DNA of 64,000 nucleotides from Psychrobacter immobilis (lineage in GTDB: Bacteria; Pseudomonadota; Gammaproteobacteria; Pseudomonadales; Moraxellaceae): assembly GCA_904846265.1 (NCBI GenBank), contig CAJHAA010000001.1, forward strand, positions 62,001 to 126,000, read 5' to 3'. This document shows, one piece after another, positions 17,932 to 27,034 of the stretch. Positions within the stretch are counted from its first letter, which is position 1. Every line of letters starts with the position of its first letter. The notes below the pieces were generated by a model that was not told the origin of the DNA, did no database searches, and saw nothing but the letters and a program-made list of their open reading frames with translations. A program made the position numbers and the translations under genes.

Positions 17932-18523
17932 GAGTATGCTCATGATTACGGCTATGGCTGTGAGCGTCAGAGTGATTGTGCTGATGGTTATCGCTATGTG
18001 CATGGCTATGACTATGACTATGATCACGATTGTGGCTATGAGAGTGAGAATGTCCGCCGTGCTCACCTTTATACGCACCAGTCTCTGGCTCAAATGGCGC
18101 TTGTACGGCTTGGGTATGTAGGCCAAGTTGATATAACATCGCTTCTAAAACATGGTCAGGCTCAAAGTAGAGTGCCTTAGGTGTCAGCATTAAAGGAACA
18201 TGGCGGTTGCCTAAATGGTAAGCGCCTTTCATAAGGTCAAAGCCATTATCAGCGGTTACTTCTATCAAAGCTTGCTTGGCAGCTATTATTTGTATCAAGT
18301 TGCCTTGATGGTCTGCCAGCACACTGCCATTCTTAATGGTTTCCGTACGTGGCAAATCGGCACCAATGGTTTCTTGATGCTGAGTGTCTGCTTTAAACCG
18401 GCTACGTTGACGGGTATCGAAATCTAAATATAAAAAGTTTTCTGCCTTTTTTTGCCTATCAATAATCGCTTGTTGTTCAGCGCTAAGGGTTGATAGATCA
18501 AGACGTTGCGTATAAATGTTCAT
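17924..18523 (-). CDS. ureE: Urease nickel metallochaperone with His-rich tail
   Basis: 199 residues. The N-terminal half is the UreE substrate-like domain (LDFDTRQRSRFKADTQ, VLADHQGNLIQIIAAK). The C-terminal domain has AYHLGNRHVPLML, which includes the conserved metal-binding His. A tail of about 45 residues follows in which almost every second residue is His (for example HGGHSHSHSHNRDHSHSHSH). Such tails bind several Ni2+ and buffer nickel for delivery to UreG. No strong ribosome site precedes ATG 18523. The tail's codons overlap the ureF start. Confidence 0.94.
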   Translation of the reverse strand: MNIYTQRLDLSTLSAEQQAIIDRQKKAENFLYLDFDTRQRSRFKADTQHQETIGADLPRTETIKNGSVLADHQGNLIQIIAAKQALIEVTADNGFDLMKGAYHLGNRHVPLMLTPKALYFEPDHVLEAMLYQLGLHTQAVQAPFEPETGAYKGEHGGHSHSHSHNRDHSHSHSHAHSDNHQHNHSDAHSHSRNHEHTHD

Positions 18524-18597
18524 AATTATGTTTATAGTCCGTTAAAGTAGATGGTTGACAGCTGATGGTGGATTATCAGCACGACAATAAAAAGCAG

Positions 18598-20724
18598 CTA
18601 GAATAAAAAATAGCGCTGTGCCATCGGTAGATAGTCGGCAGGCTCACAGGTCAGCAGCTCACCATCGGCGTACACTTCATAGGTCTCAGGATTGACCTCC
18701 ATCTTAGGACAGTAGCTATTAAACTTCATGTCTTGTTTACGTACCTTACGAATGTTGTGTACCGCTTTAATGACCTTTTCTAACCCTAATTGCTTATCAA
18801 CACCCTTATCAATAGCCGCACTTGACATAAAGGTGATGCAAGTCTGCGCCACTGTTTTGGGGAAGCTGCCAAACATGCTGCGATAGTGCACAGGCTGCGG
18901 GGTTGAAATGGAAGCATTGAGGTCGCCCATGGACGCTGCCGCAATTAAGCCGCCTTTAATGATAAGGTCGGGCTTTACCCCAAAAAATGCAGGCGACCAT
19001 AAAATTAAATCCGCCCATTTATCTACTTCAATGGATCCCACTTCGTCACTAATACCATGAGTGATGGCAGGGTTGATGGTGTATTTTGCGAGGTAGCGTT
19101 TGATACGAAAATTATCATTGCTGCTATCAGAGTCAGTGGGACTTAGCATGATATTTTCTAAGGATTGCTCAGTTTTAGCCGATTGATCAGGAGCCAGATG
19201 ACCACGTTGGGTTTTCATTTTATCAGCCGTTTGCCACGTGCGAATAATGACTTCTCCTACGCGTCCCATCGCTTGCGAATCACTACTCATCATGGAGATG
19301 GCACCCATATCTTGTAAAATGTCTTCGGCGGCAATGGTTTCTTTACGAATACGACTTTCGGCAAAAGCGACATCTTCAGCAATGGCTGGGCTTAGATGGT
19401 GACAAACCATGAGCATGTCGAGATGCTCGTCAATGGTATTAATGGTGAAAGGGCGCGTTGGATTGGTTGATGAGGGTAAAACATTGGTTTCGCCAATAGC
19501 TTTTAAGATATCTGGGGCATGACCACCGCCAGCGCCTTCGGTATGGAAGGTGTGAATACAGCGGTCTTTAAACGCGCCTAGAGTGCTATCTAAATAACCG
19601 CTTTCATTTAACGTATCAGTATGAATAGCCACTTGCACATCATATTCTTCAGCCACGCTAAGGCAGTTATCAATGGCTTTGGGCGTGGAGCCCCAGTCTT
19701 CATGAAGCTTAAGCCCGATAGCACCCGCTTCAATCTGCTCTACAATGGGGGCAGGTAGACTAACATTGCCTTTACCTAAGAATCCGATATTCATCGGAAT
19801 AGCATCAGTGGCTTTTAGCATACTATGAATATGATAAGCACCAGGTGTACAAGTGGTGGCAAGAGTACCTTCAGCAGGTCCCGTACCACCGCCTAACATC
19901 GTAGTCACACCAGACATTAGCGCCGTTTCACATTGCTGAGGTGCAATGAAGTGAATATGGCTATCGATTCCGCCAGCAGTCAAAATTTTACCTTCTCCTG
20001 CGATAATTTCGGTAGCCGCGCCAATAGGTAACGTCACATTAGGCTGAATATCAGGGTTGCCAGCTTTACCAATGCCACTGATACGACCCTCTTTGATAGC
20101 GATATCTGCCTTATAGATACCGCTGTAGTCCACAATCAAAGCATTGGTAATAATAGTATCGGCAACTTGCTCACCCAGCAGCTGTGATTGACCCATCCCA
20201 TCGCGGATTACCTTGCCGCCACCAAATTTGACCTCTTCACCAATGCTAACGCTATCAGTATGCTGGTCACTGTGACTGGTCAAGTCATATTCAACTTCAA
20301 GCCATAAATTTGTATCTGCCAAGCGTACTTTGTCCCCTGTGGTAGGGCCAAAATGTTCGGCGTAAATACGTCGGTCAATGCGTTTTTTCGAGGTGTTTTG
20401 AGAGGTTTTAGGGTCTACAGCGCCCATAACTTTGCCCGAAAAACCATAAATGTGCTGTCTACCTGAGATGGCAACCAGTTCCACTTCGCGCGCTTGTCCT
20501 GGCTCAAAACGTACCGCAGTGCCAGATAGGATATTGAGTCGATAGCCAAGCGTCGACTCTCGATCAAAGCTCAGTGCTACATTGACTTCATAGAAGTGAT
20601 AGTGAGAACCGATTTGAATAGGGCGGTCGCCGGTATTGATTACCGTTATGTTTTGAACATATCGGCCAGCATTCAAAGCCATATCGCCTGCTTTAATATT
20701 ATATTCGCCTGCTTTTATCGTCAT
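18598..20724 (-). CDS. ureC: Urease beta-alpha fusion (UreB-UreC), catalytic subunit
   Basis: One 708-residue frame encodes both UreB and UreC, normally separate proteins. Residues 1-105 are UreB ([40 protein letters not shown]). Residues 106-115 ([10 protein letters not shown]) are a linker and UreC follows ([17 protein letters not shown]). All nickel and catalytic residues are present: His256, His258, Lys339 (to be carbamylated, [12 protein letters not shown]), His341, His368, His394, Cys441/His442 (VCHHL) and Asp482 ([12 protein letters not shown]). Each is exactly Klebsiella UreC numbering plus 122. Relative to Klebsiella there are two inserts, about 10 residues near 150-160 and about 19 residues rich in Ser, Asp and Thr near 520. 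The start has AAGGA upstream. The enzyme splits urea to ammonia and carbamate in the cytosol. Confidence 0.96.
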   Translation of the reverse strand: MTIKAGEYNIKAGDMALNAGRYVQNITVINTGDRPIQIGSHYHFYEVNVALSFDRESTLGYRLNILSGTAVRFEPGQAREVELVAISGRQHIYGFSGKVMGAVDPKTSQNTSKKRIDRRIYAEHFGPTTGDKVRLADTNLWLEVEYDLTSHSDQHTDSVSIGEEVKFGGGKVIRDGMGQSQLLGEQVADTIITNALIVDYSGIYKADIAIKEGRISGIGKAGNPDIQPNVTLPIGAATEIIAGEGKILTAGGIDSHIHFIAPQQCETALMSGVTTMLGGGTGPAEGTLATTCTPGAYHIHSMLKATDAIPMNIGFLGKGNVSLPAPIVEQIEAGAIGLKLHEDWGSTPKAIDNCLSVAEEYDVQVAIHTDTLNESGYLDSTLGAFKDRCIHTFHTEGAGGGHAPDILKAIGETNVLPSSTNPTRPFTINTIDEHLDMLMVCHHLSPAIAEDVAFAESRIRKETIAAEDILQDMGAISMMSSDSQAMGRVGEVIIRTWQTADKMKTQRGHLAPDQSAKTEQSLENIMLSPTDSDSSNDNFRIKRYLAKYTINPAITHGISDEVGSIEVDKWADLILWSPAFFGVKPDLIIKGGLIAAASMGDLNASISTPQPVHYRSMFGSFPKTVAQTCITFMSSAAIDKGVDKQLGLEKVIKAVHNIRKVRKQDMKFNSYCPKMEVNPETYEVYADGELLTCEPADYLPMAQRYFLF

Positions 20725-20798
20725 TTTTGTTATCCTTAATCGTCTTACGGCAATGGCTCTCGTTCAATATCGTTTTATACGGCTCTATAGCAAGCAAG

Positions 20799-21101
20799 CT
20801 ATACGATGGGGTTATGTACCGTCACCAGCTTAGTGCCATCGGGGAAAGTCGCTTCAACTTGGACATCGTGTACCATCTCTGCAATACCTTCCATGACGTC
20901 ATCGGCAGAGAGATAAGTGGCTCCTTCACTCATCAGTTGCGCTACGGTTTTGCCATCACGCGCGCCTTCCATAAGTAACATGCTAATGTAAGCGATAGAC
21001 TCAGGATAATTGAGCTTGACGCCGCGGTTTTTACGACGTTCCGCCACCATGCCTGCGGTAAATAGTAAAAGTTTATCTTTTTCGGTAGGATTTAATTGCA
21101 T
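20799..21101 (-). CDS. ureA: Urease gamma subunit
   Basis: 100 residues, the standard UreA length. Typical sequence throughout: [47 protein letters not shown] and [20 protein letters not shown]. It is the small structural subunit packing against the UreC part of the trimeric enzyme. AAGGA lies 8 nt before ATG 21101. It ends 74 bp before the fused ureBC gene. Because UreA stays separate, this urease has a two-gene (A + BC) structural layout rather than A-B-C or the AB+C layout of Helicobacter. Confidence 0.97.
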   Translation of the reverse strand: MQLNPTEKDKLLLFTAGMVAERRKNRGVKLNYPESIAYISMLLMEGARDGKTVAQLMSEGATYLSADDVMEGIAEMVHDVQVEATFPDGTKLVTVHNPIV

Positions 21102-21170
21102 AAAGCTTCCTTAATAATTATTGTGCTTTAAAGGCTATGATTCGTCTTTAATCTTTATAAAGTAAATAGG

Positions 21171-21207
21171 CTAAGTTAAATGTACTAAGTTAAATGTACT
21201 AAGTATA
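21171..21207. repeat. 14-bp tandem repeat in the ureD-ureA spacer
   Basis: CTAAGTTAAATGTA occurs at 21171-21184 and 21185-21198 and is followed by a partial third copy. It lies in the 164-bp gap between ureD and ureA. No role is evident. Confidence 0.7.
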
Positions 21208-21265
21208 GTTATTCTGGTTTGATTCAGCACTGTTTAAGGATGAGATTAAGTCGGAGCACATGATA

Positions 21266-22255
21266 TTAAGTGTCCCAAATCCTTGGTCGATGAGGCTCAA
21301 GTGCGTACCATTTAGACCTGATAAGCTCGCGAATTTGGTAAAAAGCCTCAAAGCAAGCGCGCACATCTGCTCCTAAATAACGGCAGTTGATACCTTGAAA
21401 ATTGTGAGTACAGTGAATAGGTAGTGACTGCTGATCAATGAGATGGCGTAGATCGGTAATAGTGGCATCTAAATATTGGCCGAGCTTGAGCGGATTATTC
21501 TGTAACTCAGGCGCAATGACCTCTGTGCTAGGTATTGCCCAAAAAGAGCCATGCACATGTTGATTATTCAGTCCTAATGGTGAGATAAACCAGCGCGCAT
21601 TTGCTTGCTGGGAGGTACATTCACTAACCAATAAATTGCCCTCACGCCATATCTCTAAGCGGTTAACATAATGACCATTAGCAAAAGTCTCTTGATACGC
21701 TTGACGTCCAAATACCGCAATATCCCAAGTCAACAAACTTGCTGTCTTAGCTAAATAAAAGCGGTTGTTCGCATTAGAGTTGGAATAATCGTAATAGATG
21801 CTTTCTTGGGGTAGCCATTCTAGGACAGCGTGGTCATCGAGGCGGGCGTCGATATGCTGTTCTGCGCTGACAACATCATTAAAATAGTCGTTAGAAGTGT
21901 TGCTGTTTGCCGATTGAGTGCCGTTGTTAAATTTTGATGAGTAGCTGGGTCTAGAGGAACGCAACGATTTGCGTTGCCCGTACCATTTACCGGCTCCAGG
22001 GGTGGTAATCACCGCATGGCTGTTAGATTGTAGATCAAATTCCAATGTTAAGCGGTCATCATCAGCAATACCAGCAGGAGGATACAATACATAAATATGG
22101 CAAATCCCTGCTTGGCTGTTATCAGTACTATCAGGCTCAGGATACAGAGCGCGCTGCACCATGAGTGCGCCAGTATGAGCACGATGACACAGCCGAGTTT
22201 TTGCAGCATTAGAGGCGCAGTCGAAATGAAGCTGTAGTGAGGATTGCCAAGTCAA
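21266..22255 (-). CDS. ureD: Urease accessory protein UreD (UreH)
   Basis: 329 residues. The start is TTG at 22255-22253: the frame opens with TWQSSLQLHFDCA, no upstream ATG exists, and AAAGGA precedes the TTG by 9 nt. Family blocks: YPPAGIADDDRLTLEF, VITTPGAGKWYGQ, LEWLPQESIYYD, and LTWDIAVFGRQAY. UreD is the scaffold that binds apo-urease and recruits UreF and UreG for nickel insertion. An insert of about 30 residues rich in Ser and Asn follows GKWYGQ and makes the protein longer than the usual 270-290. It is the first ure gene after urtE, with a 15-bp tandem repeat array in the 74-bp spacer that also supplies the ribosome site. Confidence 0.92.
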   Translation of the reverse strand: MTWQSSLQLHFDCASNAAKTRLCHRAHTGALMVQRALYPEPDSTDNSQAGICHIYVLYPPAGIADDDRLTLEFDLQSNSHAVITTPGAGKWYGQRKSLRSSRPSYSSKFNNGTQSANSNTSNDYFNDVVSAEQHIDARLDDHAVLEWLPQESIYYDYSNSNANNRFYLAKTASLLTWDIAVFGRQAYQETFANGHYVNRLEIWREGNLLVSECTSQQANARWFISPLGLNNQHVHGSFWAIPSTEVIAPELQNNPLKLGQYLDATITDLRHLIDQQSLPIHCTHNFQGINCRYLGADVRACFEAFYQIRELIRSKWYALEPHRPRIWDT

Positions 22256-22264
22256 AACTGTATT

Positions 22265-22334
22265 TCCTTTTAGAAAGCGTCCTTTTAGAAAGTGTCTTTT
22301 TAGAAAGTGTCTTTTTAGAAAGTGTCCTTCTAGA
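22265..22334 (-). repeat. 15-bp tandem repeat array carrying ribosome-site-like sequence before ureD
   Basis: Four full units (starting 22265, 22280, 22295, 22310) and a partial fifth. The plus strand reads TCCTTTTAGAAAGCG, then TCCTTTTAGAAAGTG, then TCTTTTTAGAAAGTG twice. On the coding (minus) strand each unit contains AAAGGA or AAAAGA, and the last copy forms the ureD ribosome site. The array overlaps the urtE stop codon (22330-22332). Confidence 0.92.
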
Positions 22335-23028
22335 TTGCCACCAATTCTTGAATGTTATTTTTTGCCATGTCACATCCAGCCCCTTGAGCTATCACTTGTC
22401 CTCTAGAAAGCACGGTATAATTATCAGCAAGCTCTTCTGCAAACTCATAAAACTGCTCGACTAAAACAATTGCCATATCGCCTTTATTAGCAAGACTACG
22501 AATGACTCTACTAATGTCTTTAATAATGGACGGTTGGATACCTTCAGTCGGCTCATCAAGTACTAGTACTCGAGGCTCTGATGCAAGCGCACGAGCAATA
22601 GCAAGTTGCTGCTGCTGACCGCCAGATAGATCGCCACCGCGGCGATGCTTCATTTCGTCCAGCACTGGAAATATATCATATAAGTGTTTGGGTACTTTAC
22701 TTGCTTTTCGTTGAGAGAATTTCGCCATGCCAATCAGAATGTTTTCTTCAACGGTCAAAGTAGAAAATATATCGCGTCCTTGCGGCACATAAGCGAGTCC
22801 TGCGCGTACACGCTGCTCAGGCGTCATCTGACTAATGTCCTTACCGTCCAATAAAATCTCACCTGATTTGATTGGTAGGATGCCCATCAAGCATTTAAGC
22901 AAGGTGGTTTTACCGACGCCATTACGACCCAGTACCACGCTACATTCTCCTACAGGGGCGGCGAGGGTGACATCACGTAAAATGTGACTGCCGCCGTAAT
23001 ATTGATTTATAGCATTAATTTCTAACAT
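22330..23028 (-). CDS. urtE: Urea ABC transporter ATPase UrtE
   Basis: A 232-residue ATPase of the branched-chain amino acid/urea (LivF-like) class. Walker A GRNGVGKTT, signature LSGGQQQQLAIARAL, Walker B VLVLDEPTEGIQPS and the switch His region VLVEQFYEFAEELAD are all present. Distinctive UrtE context: the neighbours are UrtA-D and it precedes ureD. Together with UrtD it drives high-affinity urea import. Its terminal codons abut the repeat array before ureD. The spacing to urtD is 46 bp. Confidence 0.95.
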   Translation of the reverse strand: MLEINAINQYYGGSHILRDVTLAAPVGECSVVLGRNGVGKTTLLKCLMGILPIKSGEILLDGKDISQMTPEQRVRAGLAYVPQGRDIFSTLTVEENILIGMAKFSQRKASKVPKHLYDIFPVLDEMKHRRGGDLSGGQQQQLAIARALASEPRVLVLDEPTEGIQPSIIKDISRVIRSLANKGDMAIVLVEQFYEFAEELADNYTVLSRGQVIAQGAGCDMAKNNIQELVAI

Positions 23029-23074
23029 GTAAGCACCTCTATTTTTTAGGTCTATTTCTAAGCACTACTATCAA

Positions 23075-24040
23075 TTATCGACCTAGATAGGTCTCAATAA
23101 CGGCCTCATTATTCTGTACTTCACTCAACGTGCCTTCAGCCAAAATAGCGCCATTTGCCAAAACCGTTACTTTCTCACTTATTGCATCAATAAAGGTCAT
23201 GTCATGTTCAACTACGATTAAGGTGTGATTCTTTTTAAGGCGTAGACATAACTCAGCAGTATGTTCCGTTTCGGCATCGGTCATGCCTGCTACTGGTTCA
23301 TCAAGTAAGATAAGTTTTGGTCTTTGCATCAGTAACATTCCAATCTCTAGCCACTGTTTTTGACCATGAGACAATAATCCTGCTGGCTTGTTAATCAGCT
23401 CTTTTAGGCGTATTTGATCAAGCGTTGAGTCAAGGGTATCTTGGATTTCTGCGTCAATTTTAGTAAACCAGCTTTTTGATACCCGTTTGTCCTTTGGCGC
23501 AGCCAGCATTAAGTTATCAAGTACGGTAAATTTCTCAAATACGGTAGGTTTTTGAAACTTACGGCCAATGCCTGCTTCCGCTATTTCTTCGGTAGATAGT
23601 TTGGCTAAATTATGTACTTGACCAAAAAATGCGCTGCCTGTGGTCGGGCGCGTTTTACCAGTGATGACATCCATTAAAGTCGTCTTACCTGCGCCATTAG
23701 GACCAATGATGCAGCGTAGCTCGCCCGCCTCAATGTATAAAGACAAATCATTGAGTGCACGAAACGAGTCAAACCACACGCTAACGCCTTCTAAATATAG
23801 CGCAATCCCATGTCTCATATCTGGACCTGATTTGGGAACAGGATGCGCTAAGCCACCGCTATCTCCATAATCTTCAGCCAAACTAGTGACTGGTCGGGTA
23901 GGCGTGGTTTCTGCAATCGTTATGTTATTTGTATTGTCAAAACTTCCCATTGGCTTATGTATACTAGGATCATTTTTATTTTTAATAAGCGCATCGTTAG
24001 CTGTTTTTTGGGAAGCAGTATTATTACATATTATTGACAT
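23075..24040 (-). CDS. urtD: Urea ABC transporter ATPase UrtD
   Basis: 321 residues, LivG-like. Walker A is GPNGAGKTTL, the UrtD-type signature LLSHGQKQWLEIGMLL replaces the usual SGGQ, and Walker B is LILLDEPVAGMTDAE. The first about 75 residues are an Asn/Thr-rich extension not needed for the ATPase fold; a start at the later Met (codon at 23818) would give a normal length. The long start is favoured because ATG overlaps the urtC stop as TAATG, a coupling signal. It works with UrtE on the UrtB-UrtC channel. Confidence 0.94.
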   Translation of the reverse strand: MSIICNNTASQKTANDALIKNKNDPSIHKPMGSFDNTNNITIAETTPTRPVTSLAEDYGDSGGLAHPVPKSGPDMRHGIALYLEGVSVWFDSFRALNDLSLYIEAGELRCIIGPNGAGKTTLMDVITGKTRPTTGSAFFGQVHNLAKLSTEEIAEAGIGRKFQKPTVFEKFTVLDNLMLAAPKDKRVSKSWFTKIDAEIQDTLDSTLDQIRLKELINKPAGLLSHGQKQWLEIGMLLMQRPKLILLDEPVAGMTDAETEHTAELCLRLKKNHTLIVVEHDMTFIDAISEKVTVLANGAILAEGTLSEVQNNEAVIETYLGR

Positions 24041-25110
24041 TATTCTTTTTCCTTCTTAAGACGATCAAGTACGCCAATGATGCCGTTAGGTAAAAATAAA
24101 GTAACCACTACAAATAATCCGCCTAGAATAAGTAACCAAAACTCCGGATAGGCGACGGTAAAATACGTTTTAATCACATTAATTGTACCAGCGCCTACAA
24201 TGGCACCGATTAATGAACCTCTACCTCCAGCAGCCACCCATACTGCCATCTCGATAGAGTTGACGGGGTTCATCTCACCTGGATTAATGATGCCAACTTG
24301 CGGTACATATAGAGCACCAGCGATACCAGCTATTATTGCAGACAATACCCAAGCTGAAAGCTTGTACCAAAGCGTGCGATAGCCTAGATATTGCAAGCGA
24401 TTTTCACTATCACGGATGGCACCGAGTACACGCCCATAAGGCTGGCTCATCAGATAGCGTAGTCCAAGATATGACAGTAGCAGCGCCAAAGCGGTCGTAA
24501 AGCACAGCACAGTCCTCGTTGAAGAGGCCGTGATGTCATAACCTAATAGCGTCGTAAAACCTGTGAAGCCATTGTTACCACCAAAGCCTGTTTCATTACG
24601 GAAGAATAATAAGGCGGCAGCGTAAGTCATGGCCTGAGTAATAATCGAAAAATAAACGCCTTTAATCTTTGAGCGAAATGCAAAATAGCCAAAGATAAAA
24701 GCGACCAGACCGGGAACTAGCACCACTAAAGCCATCGCCCACCAGAAATGTTGAGTGCCTGCCCAGTACCACGGCAATTCGGTCCAACTAAAAAAACGCA
24801 TAAAATCTGGCAAGCCCGTACCAGCAGTTTCACGCGTCAAGTACATGCCAAAGGCATAACCTCCTAATGCAAAATAAAGACCATGACCTAAGCTTAGGAT
24901 GCCGGCATAGCCCCATACCAAATCTAAAGCCAGTGCTACCATGGCGAGCGCCATTATTTTACCAATCAAAGTTATCCAATAAGCAGACAGGTGAAAACTA
25001 GAGGTTTCAGGTAATAAATGGAGCCAAGGCAATATCAGTAGCACTAAAAAACACAAACCAATCAGAATCGCATTACGTGGGGAATCAGATAATAATTGAG
25101 TCAAATGCAT
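24040..25110 (-). CDS. urtC: Urea ABC transporter permease UrtC
   Basis: A LivM-like inner-membrane permease. I choose ATG 25110, preceded by AAGGAG at 6-nt spacing, giving 356 residues; the open frame to 25131 would use TTG inside the urtB stop region and lacks a ribosome site. Family motifs: LDLVWGYAGILSLGHGLYFALGGYAFG, split by eye into helices, and later AAGGRGSLIGAIVGAG. About ten hydrophobic segments. It begins 10 nt after urtB and overlaps urtD by one base. Pairs with UrtB to form the urea channel. Confidence 0.95.
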   Translation of the reverse strand: MHLTQLLSDSPRNAILIGLCFLVLLILPWLHLLPETSSFHLSAYWITLIGKIMALAMVALALDLVWGYAGILSLGHGLYFALGGYAFGMYLTRETAGTGLPDFMRFFSWTELPWYWAGTQHFWWAMALVVLVPGLVAFIFGYFAFRSKIKGVYFSIITQAMTYAAALLFFRNETGFGGNNGFTGFTTLLGYDITASSTRTVLCFTTALALLLSYLGLRYLMSQPYGRVLGAIRDSENRLQYLGYRTLWYKLSAWVLSAIIAGIAGALYVPQVGIINPGEMNPVNSIEMAVWVAAGGRGSLIGAIVGAGTINVIKTYFTVAYPEFWLLILGGLFVVVTLFLPNGIIGVLDRLKKEKE

Positions 25111-25120
25111 GAGGTTCTCC

Positions 25121-26905
25121 TTAATCCACAAAACGGCCTTTGAGGGCGAACAAACCTTGTGGACGTTTTTGAATAAACAAAATCACAAGAACCAGTAATA
25201 CAATCTTAGCCATCACAGCACCAATGCCAATCTCAAGCACCGTACCACTGACACCAAGACCTAAAGATGCCAATACCGCGCCCCATACTTGTCCAACACC
25301 GCCAACCACGACGACTAAGAACGCATCAATAATATAAGTCTGACCTAAGTCAGGTCCGACATTGCCTACTTGCGCTAAAGCACAGCCAGCGAGACCTGCG
25401 AGACCCGAGCCAAGCCCAAAAGCCAACATATCGATACGAGCAGATGAGATGCCAACTGCACGTGCCATTTGCCGATTTTGAGTCACGGCGCGCACAAACA
25501 ACCCGAAGCGAGTCTTGTTAAGTAAGTACATTAGTAGCATAAGAATGATGATGGTAAAGCCGATAATAGCGATACGGTTGAAGGGAAGCACAAGGCTCGA
25601 GGACACTTGATAGGCACCGCTCAACCAGTCGACATTGCTGACTTCGACGTTTTGCGCGCCAAATATCATTCGAACCAACTGCATGAGAATCAGACTGACA
25701 CCAAAGGTTGCTAGTAAGGTTTCAAGCTCACGACCATAAAGCGGGCGAATAATGATTCGTTCGATAATCATGCCGATAATGGCACTGACTAAGAAAGCGA
25801 CGGGTATAGCAGCAACCAGATACCATCCAGTCATACTAGGAAAATATGCTTGAAAGAGATTTTGCACCATATAAGTGGCGTAAGCACCAATCATAATGAG
25901 CTCACCGTGGGCCATATTGATGACACCCAGTAGCCCAAAAGTAATGGCGAGCCCTAATGCCGCGAGCAGTAAGATACTTGCCGTACTAAGTCCCGTGAAC
26001 AGATGACCTATCCAAGTACTGACGGTAATGCGCTGCTCAATACTATCCTCAGCGTCTAACAGCGCAGATTTGAGTACAGGATCGATATCATCTGCCGCCA
26101 ATGCTTTTTTAACATCCACTAATACTTGTGGGCTATCGCTATCAGCAAGCACTGTAAGTGCGGCAATTTGGGTAGTAACGTCGCCATCTCTAAAATCAAT
26201 CCTCGCTTGTAAAGTACTCAACGCCGTTTTGACGTCGTCGTCTTCCTCATTAGTGGCAGCAGTACTTATGAGTGCTGGATCTAGCTGTTCGATATTGTCC
26301 GCTAAGATGGCGACTGCCTGTAAACGTTGCGTAGGATCGTTTGACTCAAGCTTAACCTTGGCTTGTCCAAATACTAAGGCTGAGCGTAGCGTATTGGTCA
26401 AAGTCACTTGCGCCAAGTCACTCGGCCACTCGATGGTCAGCTGCTTAGCAGGATAAGTAAATAGCTCATCTTCGCTGTTAAGTAGATAAGTTTGCCCACC
26501 ATTACCTTGGTATAGCTCATCGTTTTTTATCAGCTCAACTAAAGTATCCAAACTCTCAACTGACCCCGGCCACTGATTGAGCATGGTTTGGCGCTTGGTG
26601 AAGTCAGCAGCAACGAACTGTTCGATAGCATCCCCTTTACTTATCGCAAGATCAGCTGATGTCGTTACAGACTGCTTGTTTTGAGCAAGTAAGGTCTCTT
26701 CACTTACAGCATTGGATGTCGCTGCCACAGTATTAGTAGATACTGCCTCATCGCGCTCGTGGCTGTGTACTACTGGCGTCTCGTGAGCATGAGCAGCTGA
26801 TGTGATAGCAATGAGGAGGAGTAAAGATAGTAAGGCGATGACAAAAGTCTTATTAGAATAATTGGCTGGCGCGTCACTTTTATAATAGGAAGGGTAATGT
26901 GACAT
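25121..26905 (-). CDS. urtB: Urea ABC transporter permease UrtB with periplasmic extension
   Basis: 594 residues. A signal-like hydrophobic helix (about 22-41) ends in SAAHAHE. Next comes an acidic, helical region (about 90-290) with HEAT-like periodicity, then the LivH-like permease (about 300-594) with LAITFGLLGVINMAHGE, ERIIIRPLYGRELETLLATF and GLGSGLAGLAGCALAQ. UrtB proteins of many proteobacteria carry such an extension, whose role is unknown. The start has AAAGGA 8 nt upstream. The tail overlaps the extended urtC frame but not the chosen urtC start. Confidence 0.93.
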   Translation of the reverse strand: MSHYPSYYKSDAPANYSNKTFVIALLSLLLLIAITSAAHAHETPVVHSHERDEAVSTNTVAATSNAVSEETLLAQNKQSVTTSADLAISKGDAIEQFVAADFTKRQTMLNQWPGSVESLDTLVELIKNDELYQGNGGQTYLLNSEDELFTYPAKQLTIEWPSDLAQVTLTNTLRSALVFGQAKVKLESNDPTQRLQAVAILADNIEQLDPALISTAATNEEDDDVKTALSTLQARIDFRDGDVTTQIAALTVLADSDSPQVLVDVKKALAADDIDPVLKSALLDAEDSIEQRITVSTWIGHLFTGLSTASILLLAALGLAITFGLLGVINMAHGELIMIGAYATYMVQNLFQAYFPSMTGWYLVAAIPVAFLVSAIIGMIIERIIIRPLYGRELETLLATFGVSLILMQLVRMIFGAQNVEVSNVDWLSGAYQVSSSLVLPFNRIAIIGFTIIILMLLMYLLNKTRFGLFVRAVTQNRQMARAVGISSARIDMLAFGLGSGLAGLAGCALAQVGNVGPDLGQTYIIDAFLVVVVGGVGQVWGAVLASLGLGVSGTVLEIGIGAVMAKIVLLVLVILFIQKRPQGLFALKGRFVD

Positions 26906-26932
26906 GATGGTTCCTTTTTTGCAGTCAACACT

Positions 26933-26977
26933 CCTTTAACCTCTACTAAAAACTGTTTTATCAGTAGAAGTTAAAGG
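26933..26977 (-). promoter_or_regulatory. Intercistronic stem-loop between urtA and urtB
   Basis: CCTTTAACCTCTACT (26933-26947) pairs with AGTAGAAGTTAAAGG (26963-26977), a 15-bp stem with one wobble pair. No T-run follows in the direction of transcription. Such hairpins after solute-binding-protein genes commonly protect the upstream message, so that UrtA is made in excess over the permeases. That role is inferred. Confidence 0.6.
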
Positions 26978-27034
26978 GTTGCTGGTTTTGATACCATTAA
27001 GGGGCTAAGGATTACGGTTTAAGTGACCACAACC

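Noticed and set aside
17932..18126. A 65-residue hydrophobic N-terminal extension of UreF resembling a membrane helix
   Set aside because: It is the ureE His-repeat sequence read in another frame, and UreF family length and the overlapping ATG at 17931 favour the shorter protein.
17911..18180. Tyr/Asp-rich plus-strand open frame opposite ureE/ureF
   Set aside because: It is the antisense of the His-rich ureE tail and its unusual composition follows from that.
22265..22334. 15-bp tandem repeats as a replication-origin iteron array
   Set aside because: They lie between urtE and ureD in a chromosomal operon, and no replication initiation gene or DnaA boxes are nearby.
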